Shown here: positions 34,658 through 43,546 of the stretch, piece after piece | Position numbering within the stretch: the stretch's first letter is position 1 | Layout: each line of letters starts with the position of its first letter | From: Persicitalea sp038235275 | Lineage (GTDB): Bacteria; Bacteroidota; Bacteroidia; Cytophagales; Spirosomataceae | Reading direction: 5' to 3' | Length of the DNA stretch: 64,000 nucleotides | Assembly: GCA_038235275.1 (NCBI GenBank) | Contig: JBBSUC010000001.1 | Coordinates: 62,001 to 126,000, forward strand | Position numbers and translations under genes: made by a program | Notes under the pieces: generated by a model | Told to the model about the DNA's origin: nothing | Databases searched by the model: none | The model's input: the letters and a program-made list of their open reading frames with translations, nothing else

Positions 34658-35854
34658 TCATTTGGCTCGCCGCTGAGCCGTCGCCAACTCCCTCCGAATA
34701 TTAGTTTCCTCCTCCGAACCCGGTGCGGCCATTATCAGCGCATTATCCGCCCACTGCTCCGCCGATGGCACATAGCTGGCATCGGGAGAACGCTCGTTGA
34801 AGTGCTTCAATAAATACGCATAATCCGGCACTTTCAGCGGTACCTGCGTGATGTGCATATTGACCAACTCTACTGCCCGCTTCGGTGTATTCTCCCGGAA
34901 ATAAGCGTTGATTAGCGGCAATAATACCCGATTCCGCGCGACCTGCGGATCGATTTCGGCCTTGATCATATAGGCCCGCATCTGCTTGATTTTGGCGCTG
35001 CTGTACTGATTACCGAAGCTGCTGTACAGCGAAGACATAATCAGATTCTCAGCCACGCTCTTCACTTCCGCCGCGTCACGGCCTTGCTTATACGCGGGCA
35101 GATGGTTGATAAAGTACTCTCCCATTGGGTTCTCCACGTCCATCAGCAATTTCTGAATCGCCAGGTAATTCGTCTCCGAGGCGTAGCTACTCTCCGGCTG
35201 CTGACTAGCGTAAATCTCCATCGCCTTCCGATTAGCTGCCGTGTCCATCGTCACTTTACTGAACATGGCGTAGTCAATCAAGAACTGGCTATCTTTTTCG
35301 CCTTCCTCAAAGCGCTTCTTCATCGACGCCGACCGCAGATTTGGATCGAGGGCCAGTTTTCCCTGCTCGATGAGCTTATCCCCGTTCGCGTCGATCGTCC
35401 CCAGATGAACCAGGTTTTTGTTCTGGTCAAAGTATAGCAGCAACGGCAACGCGTGAACAAAAATCTTCCGGCTAAGTACGAAACTTTGAAATTCCGGCGA
35501 GTTGACTTCAATGCGATAGTTCAAAAAGGTTTTGTTATAAAAATCACTGACCTTTTCTTCCTTAAAGATGGGAATGAAACTCTGACAAACGTGGCACGAC
35601 TCCGAATAGATTTCCACAAAAACGGGCTTATCCTCCGCCTTCGCCTTTTCAAACGCTTTGTCCACGTTATTACCATAAAAAATAACGCCCTCCTGCGTAA
35701 CTGGCGTCAAAGAACTTGACTCAGCAGGAGTCGCAGTCGAACCAGAATTATCGCCCTGATTTTTAGAATCTTTCTGACAAGATATCAACAGTGCAAGGAA
35801 AAAGAACAAACCAAGAACTCGAGTTAATATTCTCTCAATCACTAAATCTCTCAT
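34658..35854 (-). CDS. Thioredoxin-fold lipoprotein
   Basis: The 398-residue protein has a lipoprotein signal ending at LLISC (cysteine 26) and a short Ser/Thr-rich linker. A thioredoxin-like domain follows (about 55-165) with redox-active CHVC at 87-90 in EIYSESCHVC, and a cis-proline-like position in HALPLLLYFD. The remaining 230 residues are helical and of unknown role. A periplasmic disulfide reductase or thioredoxin-like function is likely. It starts 12 bases after gldC on the same strand, so it is co-transcribed with it. Confidence 0.8.
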   Translation of the reverse strand: MRDLVIERILTRVLGLFFFLALLISCQKDSKNQGDNSGSTATPAESSSLTPVTQEGVIFYGNNVDKAFEKAKAEDKPVFVEIYSESCHVCQSFIPIFKEEKVSDFYNKTFLNYRIEVNSPEFQSFVLSRKIFVHALPLLLYFDQNKNLVHLGTIDANGDKLIEQGKLALDPNLRSASMKKRFEEGEKDSQFLIDYAMFSKVTMDTAANRKAMEIYASQQPESSYASETNYLAIQKLLMDVENPMGEYFINHLPAYKQGRDAAEVKSVAENLIMSSLYSSFGNQYSSAKIKQMRAYMIKAEIDPQVARNRVLLPLINAYFRENTPKRAVELVNMHITQVPLKVPDYAYLLKHFNERSPDASYVPSAEQWADNALIMAAPGSEEETNIRRELATAQRRAK

Positions 35855-35866
35855 TCAACACTAATT

Positions 35867-36208
35867 TTATTGCGCTGCCTTAATTTCCGCCTCCAGATCC
35901 TTACTTAACTGCTGACAAAGAGCCTCGATATTATCGGCCATTTTCTTGTCGTTCGTGGCGGTCAGGAGCGTGTCAGCGATGCCACTTATGGTTTCGATGT
36001 AGAAGCGCTTCATGTCGAAGACTTCCATGTCCTTGGTCCACAGGTCAATCTTCAAAGTGCCGCGATGGTAGTGGTCCCACACCGCCACCGCAATGGCGCG
36101 GGTGTCCTCGATGCCCTCGTTGGGATTGTCGGTCGCGCTCCAATGAATTTTGTCGGGGACGTTCTGGTTGTCGAGATCGACGGTGAAATGTATTTCTGAT
36201 TTTTTCAT
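35867..36208 (-). CDS. gldC: Gliding motility protein GldC
   Basis: GldC is a small soluble protein of the Bacteroidota gliding set. The 113-residue product begins KKSEIHFTVDLDNQNVPD and contains KIHWSATDNPNEG, AVWDHYHRGTLKIDLWTKDMEV and DTLLTATNDKKMAD, which are the family hallmarks. Two TTG codons precede ATG 36208, but the ATG fits the family start. Presence does not prove gliding, since gldC also occurs in non-gliding relatives, and no other gld gene lies in the window. Its promoter sits inside the end of the DUF4197 gene. Confidence 0.92.
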   Translation of the reverse strand: MKKSEIHFTVDLDNQNVPDKIHWSATDNPNEGIEDTRAIAVAVWDHYHRGTLKIDLWTKDMEVFDMKRFYIETISGIADTLLTATNDKKMADNIEALCQQLSKDLEAEIKAAQ

Positions 36209-36233
36209 CAACAAAACTTAGGGGTGGTTTTTG

Positions 36234-36266
36234 CAAAAGTACGCTTTACTGTCCGGCCCGCGCAAA
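36234..36266 (-). promoter_or_regulatory. Promoter of gldC inside the DUF4197 gene
   Basis: On the minus strand TTTG (36266-36263), 21 bases, TACTTTTG (36241-36234): a full Bacteroidetes consensus. Transcription would start near 36227, 19 bases before the gldC ATG. The -33 box and spacer overlap the last codons of the DUF4197 gene. Confidence 0.65.
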
Positions 36267-36980
36267 TACGCGCTTCAAAATATCCGTCACCCGGGCGGCG
36301 GGGTCTTCGCGGATTTTCTTCTCTTCCTGGGCAATCAGAAAGTAGAGGCCATCCATCGCTTTCTGGGTGGCGTACTGCTTCAAGTCAGGATTCACCTTTT
36401 GCACGAATGGTATTTTATTGTAAGTATTCACCAAGTCGGCGTAGTAGCGGGTAGCTTGGTTGAGGTTCAGTGTGCTGTCCACCACCGGGAAAAAGGTGCT
36501 ATATAATTCTTCGTTGGTGGTGCGCTTTAAGTAGGAAGTCGCAGCATCGTCCGGGCCTTTGAGGATGCCCACCGCATCGTTGATGTTCATTGAAGTGATG
36601 GCTTTAATAAAAATGGGCTTTGATTTCTTAGCGGCGTCTTCGGCGGCGCGATTGAGCGAAAGCACGAAGCGATCCACTTCATCGCCTAGGCCGATTTGTC
36701 GGAGCGTGTTCTCGACTTTCTGCGCATCGGGTGGGAAAAGGATCTTGATAAACTCGCTTTTGAGGTAGCCGTCGGTACGCGATGCCTCCGCCGAACCGTT
36801 ACCAATGCCGACTTTGAGGGCTTCTTTGAGGCCATTGGCGATTTCATTTTCCGAGAGCGCGCCGGACTGCTCCTGTACCTGCTCGAGGATCTTGCCTAAC
36901 TTTGTTTTGCCAAACTGCGCTTGTGACGTGCATCCGGCCATGAGCAGGACGATCGGCACTATAATCCATTTTTTATACAT
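36246..36980 (-). CDS. DUF4197 domain lipoprotein
   Basis: The 244-residue protein has a lipoprotein signal ending in LLMAGC (cysteine 17) and then the DUF4197 domain covering nearly all the rest: ANGLKEALKVGIGNGS, GYLKSEFIKILFPPDAQKV, DAVGILKGPDDAATSYL and QKAMDGLYFLIAQEEKKIR. The family is widespread in Bacteroidota and Proteobacteria and uncharacterised; it is probably periplasmic. It precedes gldC on the same strand. Confidence 0.85.
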   Translation of the reverse strand: MYKKWIIVPIVLLMAGCTSQAQFGKTKLGKILEQVQEQSGALSENEIANGLKEALKVGIGNGSAEASRTDGYLKSEFIKILFPPDAQKVENTLRQIGLGDEVDRFVLSLNRAAEDAAKKSKPIFIKAITSMNINDAVGILKGPDDAATSYLKRTTNEELYSTFFPVVDSTLNLNQATRYYADLVNTYNKIPFVQKVNPDLKQYATQKAMDGLYFLIAQEEKKIREDPAARVTDILKRVFARAGQ

Positions 36981-37045
36981 CGTAGTGGGTTTTGTTTGCT
37001 TCCAGAACTACGCCATAAACGTAATCGTTCCCGATAAATTTTACG

Positions 37046-37053
37046 TAATTTTG
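37046..37053 (+). promoter_or_regulatory. Candidate -7 element of cinA
   Basis: TAATTTTG matches TAnnTTTG, with the predicted start of transcription about 30 bases before the cinA ATG. No suitable TTG upstream. Confidence 0.45.
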
Positions 37054-37089
37054 GCCTAAAATAAGGGTTTTACTACACAAACCATACCA

Positions 37090-38349
37090 ATGAGGGCGAG
37101 TATCAAGGCGGAAGTAATGACGATTGGCGACGAGATTCTCTTCGGCCAAATCACCGATACCAATACGCAGTGGATCGGTACCGAATTGACCAATATCGGC
37201 ATCCGACCCATCCGCAAAACCTCGGTGGGCGATAACGCGGAAGAGATTTTGGCCGCCTTAGGCGAAGCCCTCGCCAGGGTCGATGTCCTTATTATAACTG
37301 GCGGACTCGGTCCCACCAAAGACGATATTACCAAGCACACGCTTTGCAAGTTTTTTAATACCGAATTAGAAATCAACGAATCCGCGCTGGTACTTATCAC
37401 CGATTTTTTCACCCGGCGCGGGAGACCGATGACTGAGCTGAACCGCCAGCAAGCGGCTTTGCCCAAAAACTGTGTCTATTTGCAAAACGACTGGGGTACC
37501 GCACCGGGAATGTGGTTCGAGCAGGATGGTAAAGTAATCGTCTCGCTACCGGGCGTACCTTTTGAGATGAAAAGCTTGATGGAAGTTAGGGTGCTGCCGC
37601 GCTTGAAAACTTTTTTCAAACCACCGCTCATAAAACACAAGATTATCCGAACCATCGGTATCGGCGAGTCGACCCTGGCCGAAACCATAGATGTCTGGGA
37701 GGACAGCCTGCCGCCGCACATTAGGCTGGCTTACCTGCCACATTTCGGACAGGTACGTTTACGTCTCACCGCCACGGGCGACGATGACAAACAATTGGCC
37801 AGTGAACTGGCTTATGAAACGGAGCGGGTTAGGCCGTTGATCGAAAAATGGGTCTATGGTTATGAGAACGATGAATTAGAAACTATCATTGGTAAATTGC
37901 TCATGGCCGAACACGCCACAGTTAGCACCGCCGAAAGCTGCACGGGTGGCTTCGTCGCCCACAAAATTACGAGCGTACCGGGATCATCGCGCTATTTCAC
38001 GGGTTCCGTGGTAGCCTACGACAACGACGTGAAGATGAATACGCTGGGCGTGTCGATGAACGACCTTCTGGAACACGGCGCAGTAAGCGAAGAAGTAGTG
38101 AAAAACATGGCGGAAGGTATCCGCAAACTAATGCACACGACCTACGGCATCGCCACCAGCGGCGTCGCCGGCCCCGACGGCGGCAGTCCGGAAAAACCCG
38201 TCGGCACGATCTGGATCGCTTGCGCCTCTCCCAACGGAACCACCACCCGCCAACTCACCCTAACCAAACACCGCAGCGTAAACATAGAATTGACAGCAAC
38301 TTACGTTTTGGATTTGCTGAGAAAAAGTATTTTGAAAAACAATGATTGA
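37090..38349 (+). CDS. cinA: CinA family protein (nicotinamide-nucleotide amidase)
   Basis: The 419-residue protein has the two CinA domains. The N-terminal MoCF-like domain contains AEVMTIGDEILFGQITDTN and ITGGLGPTKDDITK, and acts as an ADP-ribose pyrophosphatase-type domain in characterised members. The C-terminal amidase domain (about 255-415) contains TAESCTGGFVAHKITSVPGS and TSGVAGPDGGSPEKPVGT and deamidates nicotinamide mononucleotide for NAD salvage. Both parts appear intact and the length is normal. It is alone between the divergent DUF4197 gene and the E2 gene. Confidence 0.95.
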   Translation: MRASIKAEVMTIGDEILFGQITDTNTQWIGTELTNIGIRPIRKTSVGDNAEEILAALGEALARVDVLIITGGLGPTKDDITKHTLCKFFNTELEINESALVLITDFFTRRGRPMTELNRQQAALPKNCVYLQNDWGTAPGMWFEQDGKVIVSLPGVPFEMKSLMEVRVLPRLKTFFKPPLIKHKIIRTIGIGESTLAETIDVWEDSLPPHIRLAYLPHFGQVRLRLTATGDDDKQLASELAYETERVRPLIEKWVYGYENDELETIIGKLLMAEHATVSTAESCTGGFVAHKITSVPGSSRYFTGSVVAYDNDVKMNTLGVSMNDLLEHGAVSEEVVKNMAEGIRKLMHTTYGIATSGVAGPDGGSPEKPVGTIWIACASPNGTTTRQLTLTKHRSVNIELTATYVLDLLRKSILKNND

Positions 38350-38396
38350 TTGGTGGTGCAGTAATAAGATTGGCTTCTCAGCATTGACGCTCAATT

Positions 38397-38432
38397 CATT
38401 CTCTCATTCTCTCATTCTCTCATTCTCTCATT
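38397..38432. repeat. Tandem CATTCTCT array upstream of E2 gene
   Basis: Four and a half exact copies of CATTCTCT end six bases before the E2 ATG. The unit is the complement of AGAGAATG, a relative of the GAATGAGT unit; only one arm is evident here, without a good opposing partner. Confidence 0.8.
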
Positions 38433-38438
38433 GATCCC

Positions 38439-39785
38439 ATGAAAATAGTCGAAATGATTATGCCCCAGATGGGCGAAAGTGTCATGGAATGCACGGTTTT
38501 GGGCTGGCTTGTGAAAGTGGGCGATACGGTGGAAGCCGATGATTCCATTTTGGAAGTAGCTACCGACAAGGTCGATACGGAAGTGCCTTCGCCTTATAGC
38601 GGGACTTTAATGGAGGTTTTGGTCGAAGAAGGCCAGGTCGTCAAGATTGGCAGTCCAGTGGCGCGGTTGCAAGTTGCCGAATCCACGAAAACGGGTAGCC
38701 AATCATCCGAGATTCCCGGAGCGCCGACCGAAAATAATGGACACGAAAAGGACGCTTTAAAAGAAAAAGAAGAAGATTTAGAAGAAGTAATCGAGAATTG
38801 GGAAGATCAGATGGCTTCGCTGGGTTTGCCTACGTTGAGCAACGTGACGAAACTCCCCACCCGTCCCGCCACGGGCCATGAATCTAACAATGGCTTTTTC
38901 TCGCCTTTGGTGCTGAGCATCGCCAGGGAAGAAGGCGTGAGCATGGAGGAACTCCTAACCGTTGACGGTTCTGGTGTTGAAAGTCGCGTGACAAAAAAAG
39001 ACCTCTTTCATTTTTTGGAAAAACGAACGAAGCCCGCCGCACCCAGCGCTTCTCCTTCTCAAAAGCCTGGTAGCAATATCGAAATCCAGGAAATGGACCG
39101 GATGCGCCGCATGATTGCCCAGCGGATGACCGACTCTAAGAATATTTCGGCCCATGTGACGTCGTTCATTGAAACAGACATGACGGTCGTAGTCAAATGG
39201 CGCGAGCGGGTCAAAGACAGTTTTCGCCAGCAGACCGGGACGTCCATCACCTACACTCCGCTGTTGATTGAGGCCGTCATCAGGGCCATAAAAGATTATC
39301 CTTTGATTAACATTTCGGTCGAAGGCAACGCATTATTAATCAAAAGAGACATTAATATCGGCATGGCGGTGGCTCTGCCCAATGGTAATTTGATTGTTCC
39401 CGTCATTCATCAAGCCGATCAATACAGCCTGATTGGCTTGGCGAAAAAAGTGAACGAGCTGGCCAAGAAAGCCCGTGAGAACAAGCTGAAAGCCGATGAC
39501 CTGACGGGTGGCACCTACACCGTTTCCAACATCGGCACCTTCGGAAACCTCATGGGAACGCCTATCATCGTGCAGCCGCAGGTAGCCATCATGGCCTTTG
39601 GGGCCATCGTCAAAAAGCCCGCCGTCATAGAAACCCCGGAAGGTGACTTGCTGGGCGTCCGCCAAAAGATGTTCATCTCCCACTCCTACGACCACCGCGT
39701 GGTGGATGGCTCGCTAGGTGGAATGTTCCTTAAACGGGTTTCGGATAATCTGGAAAATTTTGATTCAAAACGACCCATTATTTAA
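38439..39785 (+). CDS. 2-oxo acid dehydrogenase E2 (dihydrolipoamide acyltransferase)
   Basis: E2 transfers acyl groups to CoA in pyruvate, branched-chain or 2-oxoglutarate dehydrogenase complexes. The 448-residue protein has one lipoyl domain with the target lysine K44 in ATDKVDTEVPS, an acidic linker with EEDLEEVIENWED, a peripheral subunit-binding domain (near 140-190, SPLVLSIAREEGVSMEELL), and the catalytic domain ending in HSYDHRVVDGSLGG with the active histidine. Which substrate complex it serves is unclear; E1 and E3 genes are not adjacent. It shares TAATG with the next gene (one-base overlap). Confidence 0.9.
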   Translation: MKIVEMIMPQMGESVMECTVLGWLVKVGDTVEADDSILEVATDKVDTEVPSPYSGTLMEVLVEEGQVVKIGSPVARLQVAESTKTGSQSSEIPGAPTENNGHEKDALKEKEEDLEEVIENWEDQMASLGLPTLSNVTKLPTRPATGHESNNGFFSPLVLSIAREEGVSMEELLTVDGSGVESRVTKKDLFHFLEKRTKPAAPSASPSQKPGSNIEIQEMDRMRRMIAQRMTDSKNISAHVTSFIETDMTVVVKWRERVKDSFRQQTGTSITYTPLLIEAVIRAIKDYPLINISVEGNALLIKRDINIGMAVALPNGNLIVPVIHQADQYSLIGLAKKVNELAKKARENKLKADDLTGGTYTVSNIGTFGNLMGTPIIVQPQVAIMAFGAIVKKPAVIETPEGDLLGVRQKMFISHSYDHRVVDGSLGGMFLKRVSDNLENFDSKRPII

Positions 39786-40318
39786 TGCTGAGAATTACCC
39801 TCGATATGGACGATGTGATGGCCGATACCAACGGCAAGCTCATCGATTACGCCCTGAATGAGTTCGGCCCCGGCCATTTGTACGAAGATTTCCGTCAAGC
39901 GGCTTTTAAGGATTTGCTGCACCCGAAGCAGATGAAGAAAATGTATTCCTACATTCACCAAACTGGCTTTTTTAAAGACATTTCCGTCATGGAAGGTGCT
40001 CAGGAAACGGTCGAAGAGCTATCACAGTACTATGAAATATTCGTCGCTACGGCGGCTTTGGAATTTCCTAATTCTTTTCGGGAAAAGTACGACTGGTTGC
40101 AAACGCATTTCCCCAAAATTCCTTGGAGCAACATCGTTTTCTGCGGCGACAAGAGCATTATCTACTCCGATTTCCTGATCGACGACCACATCAAGAATAT
40201 GATCTCCTTCACCGGAAAGGGAATCTTGTACTCGGCTCCCCACAACTTGCACGAAACCGCTTACCCACGCGTGGCCAACTGGCGGGAAATCAGGGAAATG
40301 TTTTTACCAAAAATATGA
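39785..40318 (+). CDS. 5'(3')-deoxyribonucleotidase-like HAD protein
   Basis: The 177-residue HAD-superfamily protein begins with the nucleophile motif DMDDVMADTNG (D7, D9) as in the NT5C-type 5'-nucleotidases. Further family features are IFVATAALEFPNSFREKYDWL (motif II region) and IVFCGDKSIIYSDFLIDDH (motif III). It likely removes phosphate from deoxynucleoside monophosphates in nucleotide pool control. It overlaps the E2 gene by one base and the following response regulator by four (ATGA), giving a tightly packed unit of four genes. Confidence 0.88.
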   Translation: MLRITLDMDDVMADTNGKLIDYALNEFGPGHLYEDFRQAAFKDLLHPKQMKKMYSYIHQTGFFKDISVMEGAQETVEELSQYYEIFVATAALEFPNSFREKYDWLQTHFPKIPWSNIVFCGDKSIIYSDFLIDDHIKNMISFTGKGILYSAPHNLHETAYPRVANWREIREMFLPKI

Positions 40319-40992
40319 ATCTTCTCCTGATTGAAGACGAACCGAAAACCGTCCAATCCCTCAAACAGGGCCTGGAAGAAAATGGCTATGCGGTGGACGT
40401 CGCCTACGATGGCATGATTGGCAAGCAGTTAGCGATGCGAAACAGCTACCACCTGATTGTGAGTGACATCATCATTCCCGGCATCAACGGCGTGGAGCTT
40501 TGTCGGGAACTGCGCAAAGCGGGTAATGAAACGCCCATCCTGATGCTCACTGCGTTGGGTACCACCGATGATAAGGTCGTTGGTTTCGACGCCGGGGCGG
40601 ATGATTACCTGGTCAAGCCCTTTGAATTCAAAGAGTTGCTGGCCAGAGTTCGGGCACTGACCAAACGCGGCAGCGCCGTGAGCCAAACGGCGCAAATCAT
40701 GCGCTTTGCCGATTTAGAGGTGAACATGGACGCCAAGACGGTACATCGCGCCGAACAGAAAATCGAGCTCACTGCTCGTGAGTTCAACTTGCTGGTGTAC
40801 CTCATCCGAAATCAGGGCCGGGTTATTTCCAAAGCCGAAATCGCCGAGCAGGTCTGGGAAATCGACTTTGATTCGGGAACCAACATCATCGAGGTGTATG
40901 TGAATTATCTGCGCAAAAAAATAGACCGCGACTTCGAGGTGAAACTCATCCACACGCAGTTTGGGATGGGATATGTGTTGAAAACCGAATGA
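40315..40992 (+). CDS. OmpR-family response regulator
   Basis: The 225-residue protein has a receiver domain with phosphoacceptor D51 in IVSDIIIPGINGVE and the conserved lysine in DDYLVKPFEF, plus a winged-helix output domain (about 125-225) with ELTAREFNLLVYLIRN and EVYVNYLRKKID. A longer reading from 40123 is possible in frame but runs through the nucleotidase gene. ATG 40315 overlaps its stop as ATGA. The sensor kinase follows after 3 bases. The target genes are unknown. Confidence 0.95.
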   Translation: MNLLLIEDEPKTVQSLKQGLEENGYAVDVAYDGMIGKQLAMRNSYHLIVSDIIIPGINGVELCRELRKAGNETPILMLTALGTTDDKVVGFDAGADDYLVKPFEFKELLARVRALTKRGSAVSQTAQIMRFADLEVNMDAKTVHRAEQKIELTAREFNLLVYLIRNQGRVISKAEIAEQVWEIDFDSGTNIIEVYVNYLRKKIDRDFEVKLIHTQFGMGYVLKTE

Positions 40993-40995
40993 CCC

Positions 40996-42360
40996 ATGCA
41001 GATCCGTACCCGCTTGACGATTCAATTCGGTCTGCTCGTTAGCGGCATTTTGGTGGTGTCTTTTATCGCAATATATTACTTCACTTATGACATTACGGTA
41101 GAGGATTTCTACGCCAGATTGCGCTCCAAGGCGATTTCATCCGCTGAACTTCTCAACCAACCGAAAATCGACCCGCAGTTGCTGAAAATATTCGACCGCT
41201 CGAACCGTAACCTCATTTATAATGAGAATATATTAATTTTCGACGAGCGTAATCGGCTCATTTATAGCAATACCGATTCTCTATCCATCCACGTAACCAA
41301 CTACTGGCTCAACGAAATTAGACGTGCCGACCAAATTCGCTATCGGGACGGTGATTATTACGTCGTCGGCATTTATAATAAATACGCCTTTGGCAAAACA
41401 GTAGTTGTTCTCGGGGCGCAGGATCTTTACGGCCAGGCCAACCTTGATTATCTCGGGACGATGTTGGCAGTGATCTTTTTGTGCGTGACCGCCATAGTTG
41501 CATTTGCAGGTTTGATCTTTTCTCAACGGGCGCTGCTCCCTATCTCGCGGGTTATGAACGAGGTGGAAGGTATTCTCCCCCAAAATTTGAACACCCGCCT
41601 TGAAGTACCCAATCAGCAAGACGAAATTGGACGCCTGACCACCACTTTTAATAAGCTTCTGGATCGCATCGAATACGCTTTCAGAATCCAGAAAACATTC
41701 ATCGCCAACGTATCGCACGAATTAAAAAATCCCCTCACTAAGATGAGTTCACAGCTGGAAGTGAGTCTGTTGAAAGAGCGGACACCGGGAGAATATCAAT
41801 CCACTATTGGTTCCGTGCTGGAAGACATAAAGGAGTTGTCGCAACTTTCCAATTCACTGATGGAACTGGCAAAGGTCAGCGAAAACCAGCGCGAGATGCT
41901 CACAGATCGCGTCCGGCTGGACGAAATTCTTTGGGATACCCGTACCAATCTTTCGCAAGCCAACAAATCCTACAAAATTCTGTACGCCATAGATGAGCTG
42001 CCGGAGGATGATACCTGGCTGGAAATCAACGGAAACGCCACGCTACTAAGAACGGCCTTTATCAATCTAATGGAAAATGCGTGCAAATTCTCGGACAATC
42101 ATTCGGTGTTGGTACAACTCGTGGCCGATCAAAAAAGCATTCGGGTTGAGTTTTCGGATACGGGCAAGGGAATTGCCGCCGAAGACCATAGCCTGATTTT
42201 CCAACCCTTTTTTCGGGGGGTAAATACGGCCGATGTAAAGGGCTCGGGCATTGGTCTTTCGCTGGTGGAACGTATTACCAAACTGCACAATGGCAGCATC
42301 ACCATTCTCCCAAACAAGCCGACCGGTACCCGCTTTGTTTTGGAATTTTTCCATCTCTAA
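40996..42360 (+). CDS. Sensor histidine kinase
   Basis: The 454-residue membrane protein has helix 1 at about residues 10-30, an extracytoplasmic sensor region of about 120 residues, helix 2 near 155-177, a HAMP domain, and a HisKA domain with the phosphorylated H241 in FIANVSHELKNPL. The ATPase domain carries ENACKFSDNH (N box), FSDTGKGIA (G1) and KGSGIGLSLVERI (G2). It is the cognate kinase of the preceding regulator. The signal is unknown. Confidence 0.95.
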   Translation: MQIRTRLTIQFGLLVSGILVVSFIAIYYFTYDITVEDFYARLRSKAISSAELLNQPKIDPQLLKIFDRSNRNLIYNENILIFDERNRLIYSNTDSLSIHVTNYWLNEIRRADQIRYRDGDYYVVGIYNKYAFGKTVVVLGAQDLYGQANLDYLGTMLAVIFLCVTAIVAFAGLIFSQRALLPISRVMNEVEGILPQNLNTRLEVPNQQDEIGRLTTTFNKLLDRIEYAFRIQKTFIANVSHELKNPLTKMSSQLEVSLLKERTPGEYQSTIGSVLEDIKELSQLSNSLMELAKVSENQREMLTDRVRLDEILWDTRTNLSQANKSYKILYAIDELPEDDTWLEINGNATLLRTAFINLMENACKFSDNHSVLVQLVADQKSIRVEFSDTGKGIAAEDHSLIFQPFFRGVNTADVKGSGIGLSLVERITKLHNGSITILPNKPTGTRFVLEFFHL

Positions 42361-42518
42361 GGATATTCTAATTTTATGTTAACGCCATTCTAAGGATTGG
42401 TTCATTAGTTTGTATCGTAAAGCTGATAGCCTGAACCTTTAATCGATATTTCACCGACGCAGTCGGCTCCCTTTGGGAAAATAGACTTATATTTTTTGTG
42501 GTGTTAATATCCAAACTC

Positions 42519-42541
42519 GGCAGGTGTACCTTACACCTGCC
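42519..42541 (+). terminator. Terminator after the sensor kinase
   Basis: GGCAGGTGTA, loop CCT, TACACCTGCC, followed by AAAGTTTTTTG. It is the first of two hairpins in the convergent gap. Confidence 0.75.
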
Positions 42542-42566
42542 AAAGTTTTTTGTAAGCAACTTTAAA

Positions 42567-42601
42567 GCAAAAGGGGCACTCGATCGAGCGCCCCTTTTGC
42601 T
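42567..42601. terminator. Second, long hairpin between sensor kinase and desaturase genes
   Basis: GCAAAAGGGGC pairs with GCCCCTTTTGC around a self-complementary CTCGATCGAG, with one A/C mismatch. Because the genes converge here, it may stop transcription from either side. Confidence 0.75.
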
Positions 42602-42624
42602 TTTCCAAAACTGATACTGGAACC

Positions 42625-43371
42625 TTATTCGCGCTTCCTGATTTGAATAATTTTTGCTTTATCCAGCAGTTTGATGACCGGGTAGGTCGGGTCGAACTCG
42701 AACCATTTGGAGCCAAAGTTGATGGAATTGGGCCGCTTATGGTGATTATTCTGGAACAATTCACCCATCATCAACAGGTCGAAAATCAGCGAGTTTTTGG
42801 ATTTATCCTGGTTATCAAAGTTCTGATAACCATACTTGTGACCGCTCCAATTGACGATGGCTCCGTGAATTGGCCCCATCAGAAAGTGAATGGGCAGCAG
42901 GAAAAAGAAAATCCAGTGCATGTCCAGATACAAATACGCCAACACATAAAATGCCGTGTACAAGGCAATCCATCCCAAACGAGAGGCCCAGGAATCGCCC
43001 AGCTTTTCGATGAAATTCCACTCGGGGTAATTACGCTCGAAGCGGCTCTCGATGGCGCGTTTCCGGTTCAAGACGGCATTGTAGATGTCCTTGGTTTCCC
43101 ACATCATTGAGAAAATATTCTTGGTGTGGTGCGGCGAATGCGGATCTTTCTCGGTATCACTGAACGCGTGGTGCATCCGGTGCAGGATGGCGTAGGCCCT
43201 GGGACTCAGATAAGAGGAACCCTGCGACAAGTAGGTAAGCAGATAGAAAAACCTTTCCCAGGATTTGTTCATCTGAAACATCTTATGGGCAGAATAACGG
43301 TGCAGGAAGAATGTCTGGCAAAAAAGAGAAAGGTACCAATGGCCCGCGAAAGCGGCGATGACTACGTACAT
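42625..43371 (-). CDS. Acyl-CoA desaturase (membrane di-iron)
   Basis: This 248-residue integral membrane enzyme has the three histidine boxes of stearoyl-CoA-type desaturases: HRYSAH (near 24-29), HRMHHAFSD (near 64-72) and NNHHKRPNS (near 208-216), which hold the di-iron centre. Four membrane segments are visible. It introduces a double bond into saturated fatty acyl chains and would adjust membrane fluidity. It is shorter than eukaryotic enzymes and has no cytochrome b5 part. A candidate -7 box TATTTTTG (minus strand, 43486-43479) is about 110 bases upstream. Confidence 0.9.
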   Translation of the reverse strand: MYVVIAAFAGHWYLSLFCQTFFLHRYSAHKMFQMNKSWERFFYLLTYLSQGSSYLSPRAYAILHRMHHAFSDTEKDPHSPHHTKNIFSMMWETKDIYNAVLNRKRAIESRFERNYPEWNFIEKLGDSWASRLGWIALYTAFYVLAYLYLDMHWIFFFLLPIHFLMGPIHGAIVNWSGHKYGYQNFDNQDKSKNSLIFDLLMMGELFQNNHHKRPNSINFGSKWFEFDPTYPVIKLLDKAKIIQIRKRE

Positions 43372-43377
43372 TTAATT

Positions 43378-43415
43378 GAATTATGAATTTTGAGTTATGA
43401 ATTATGAATTATGAG
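43378..43415. repeat. Tandem GAATTAT-type repeat upstream of the desaturase gene
   Basis: GAATTATGAATTTTGAGTTATGAATTATGAATTATGAG-like repetition of a GAATTAT unit (about five copies, some with substitutions) lies directly before the desaturase start on the minus strand. It is another short-unit intergenic repeat. Confidence 0.6.
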
Positions 43416-43546
43416 AGCGAGGCACCCCGAGGCTAAAATCCGTGCAATCGGGCAAATGAAGCTGGTGAATTACTCAGGCAAAAATAGGGGGAAATGGGGA
43501 GAAATGTTTTATGATTTTTCTCATAATGTTGATTTTATGAAAATTC

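Noticed and set aside
40123..40314. 64-codon in-frame upstream extension of the response regulator
   Set aside because: It runs through the nucleotidase gene in another frame; ATG 40315 starts the receiver domain and overlaps the stop as ATGA.
42519..42601. Two consecutive hairpins as a possible small RNA or riboswitch
   Set aside because: They sit in a convergent gap, and both look like simple terminators; no conserved aptamer features seen.
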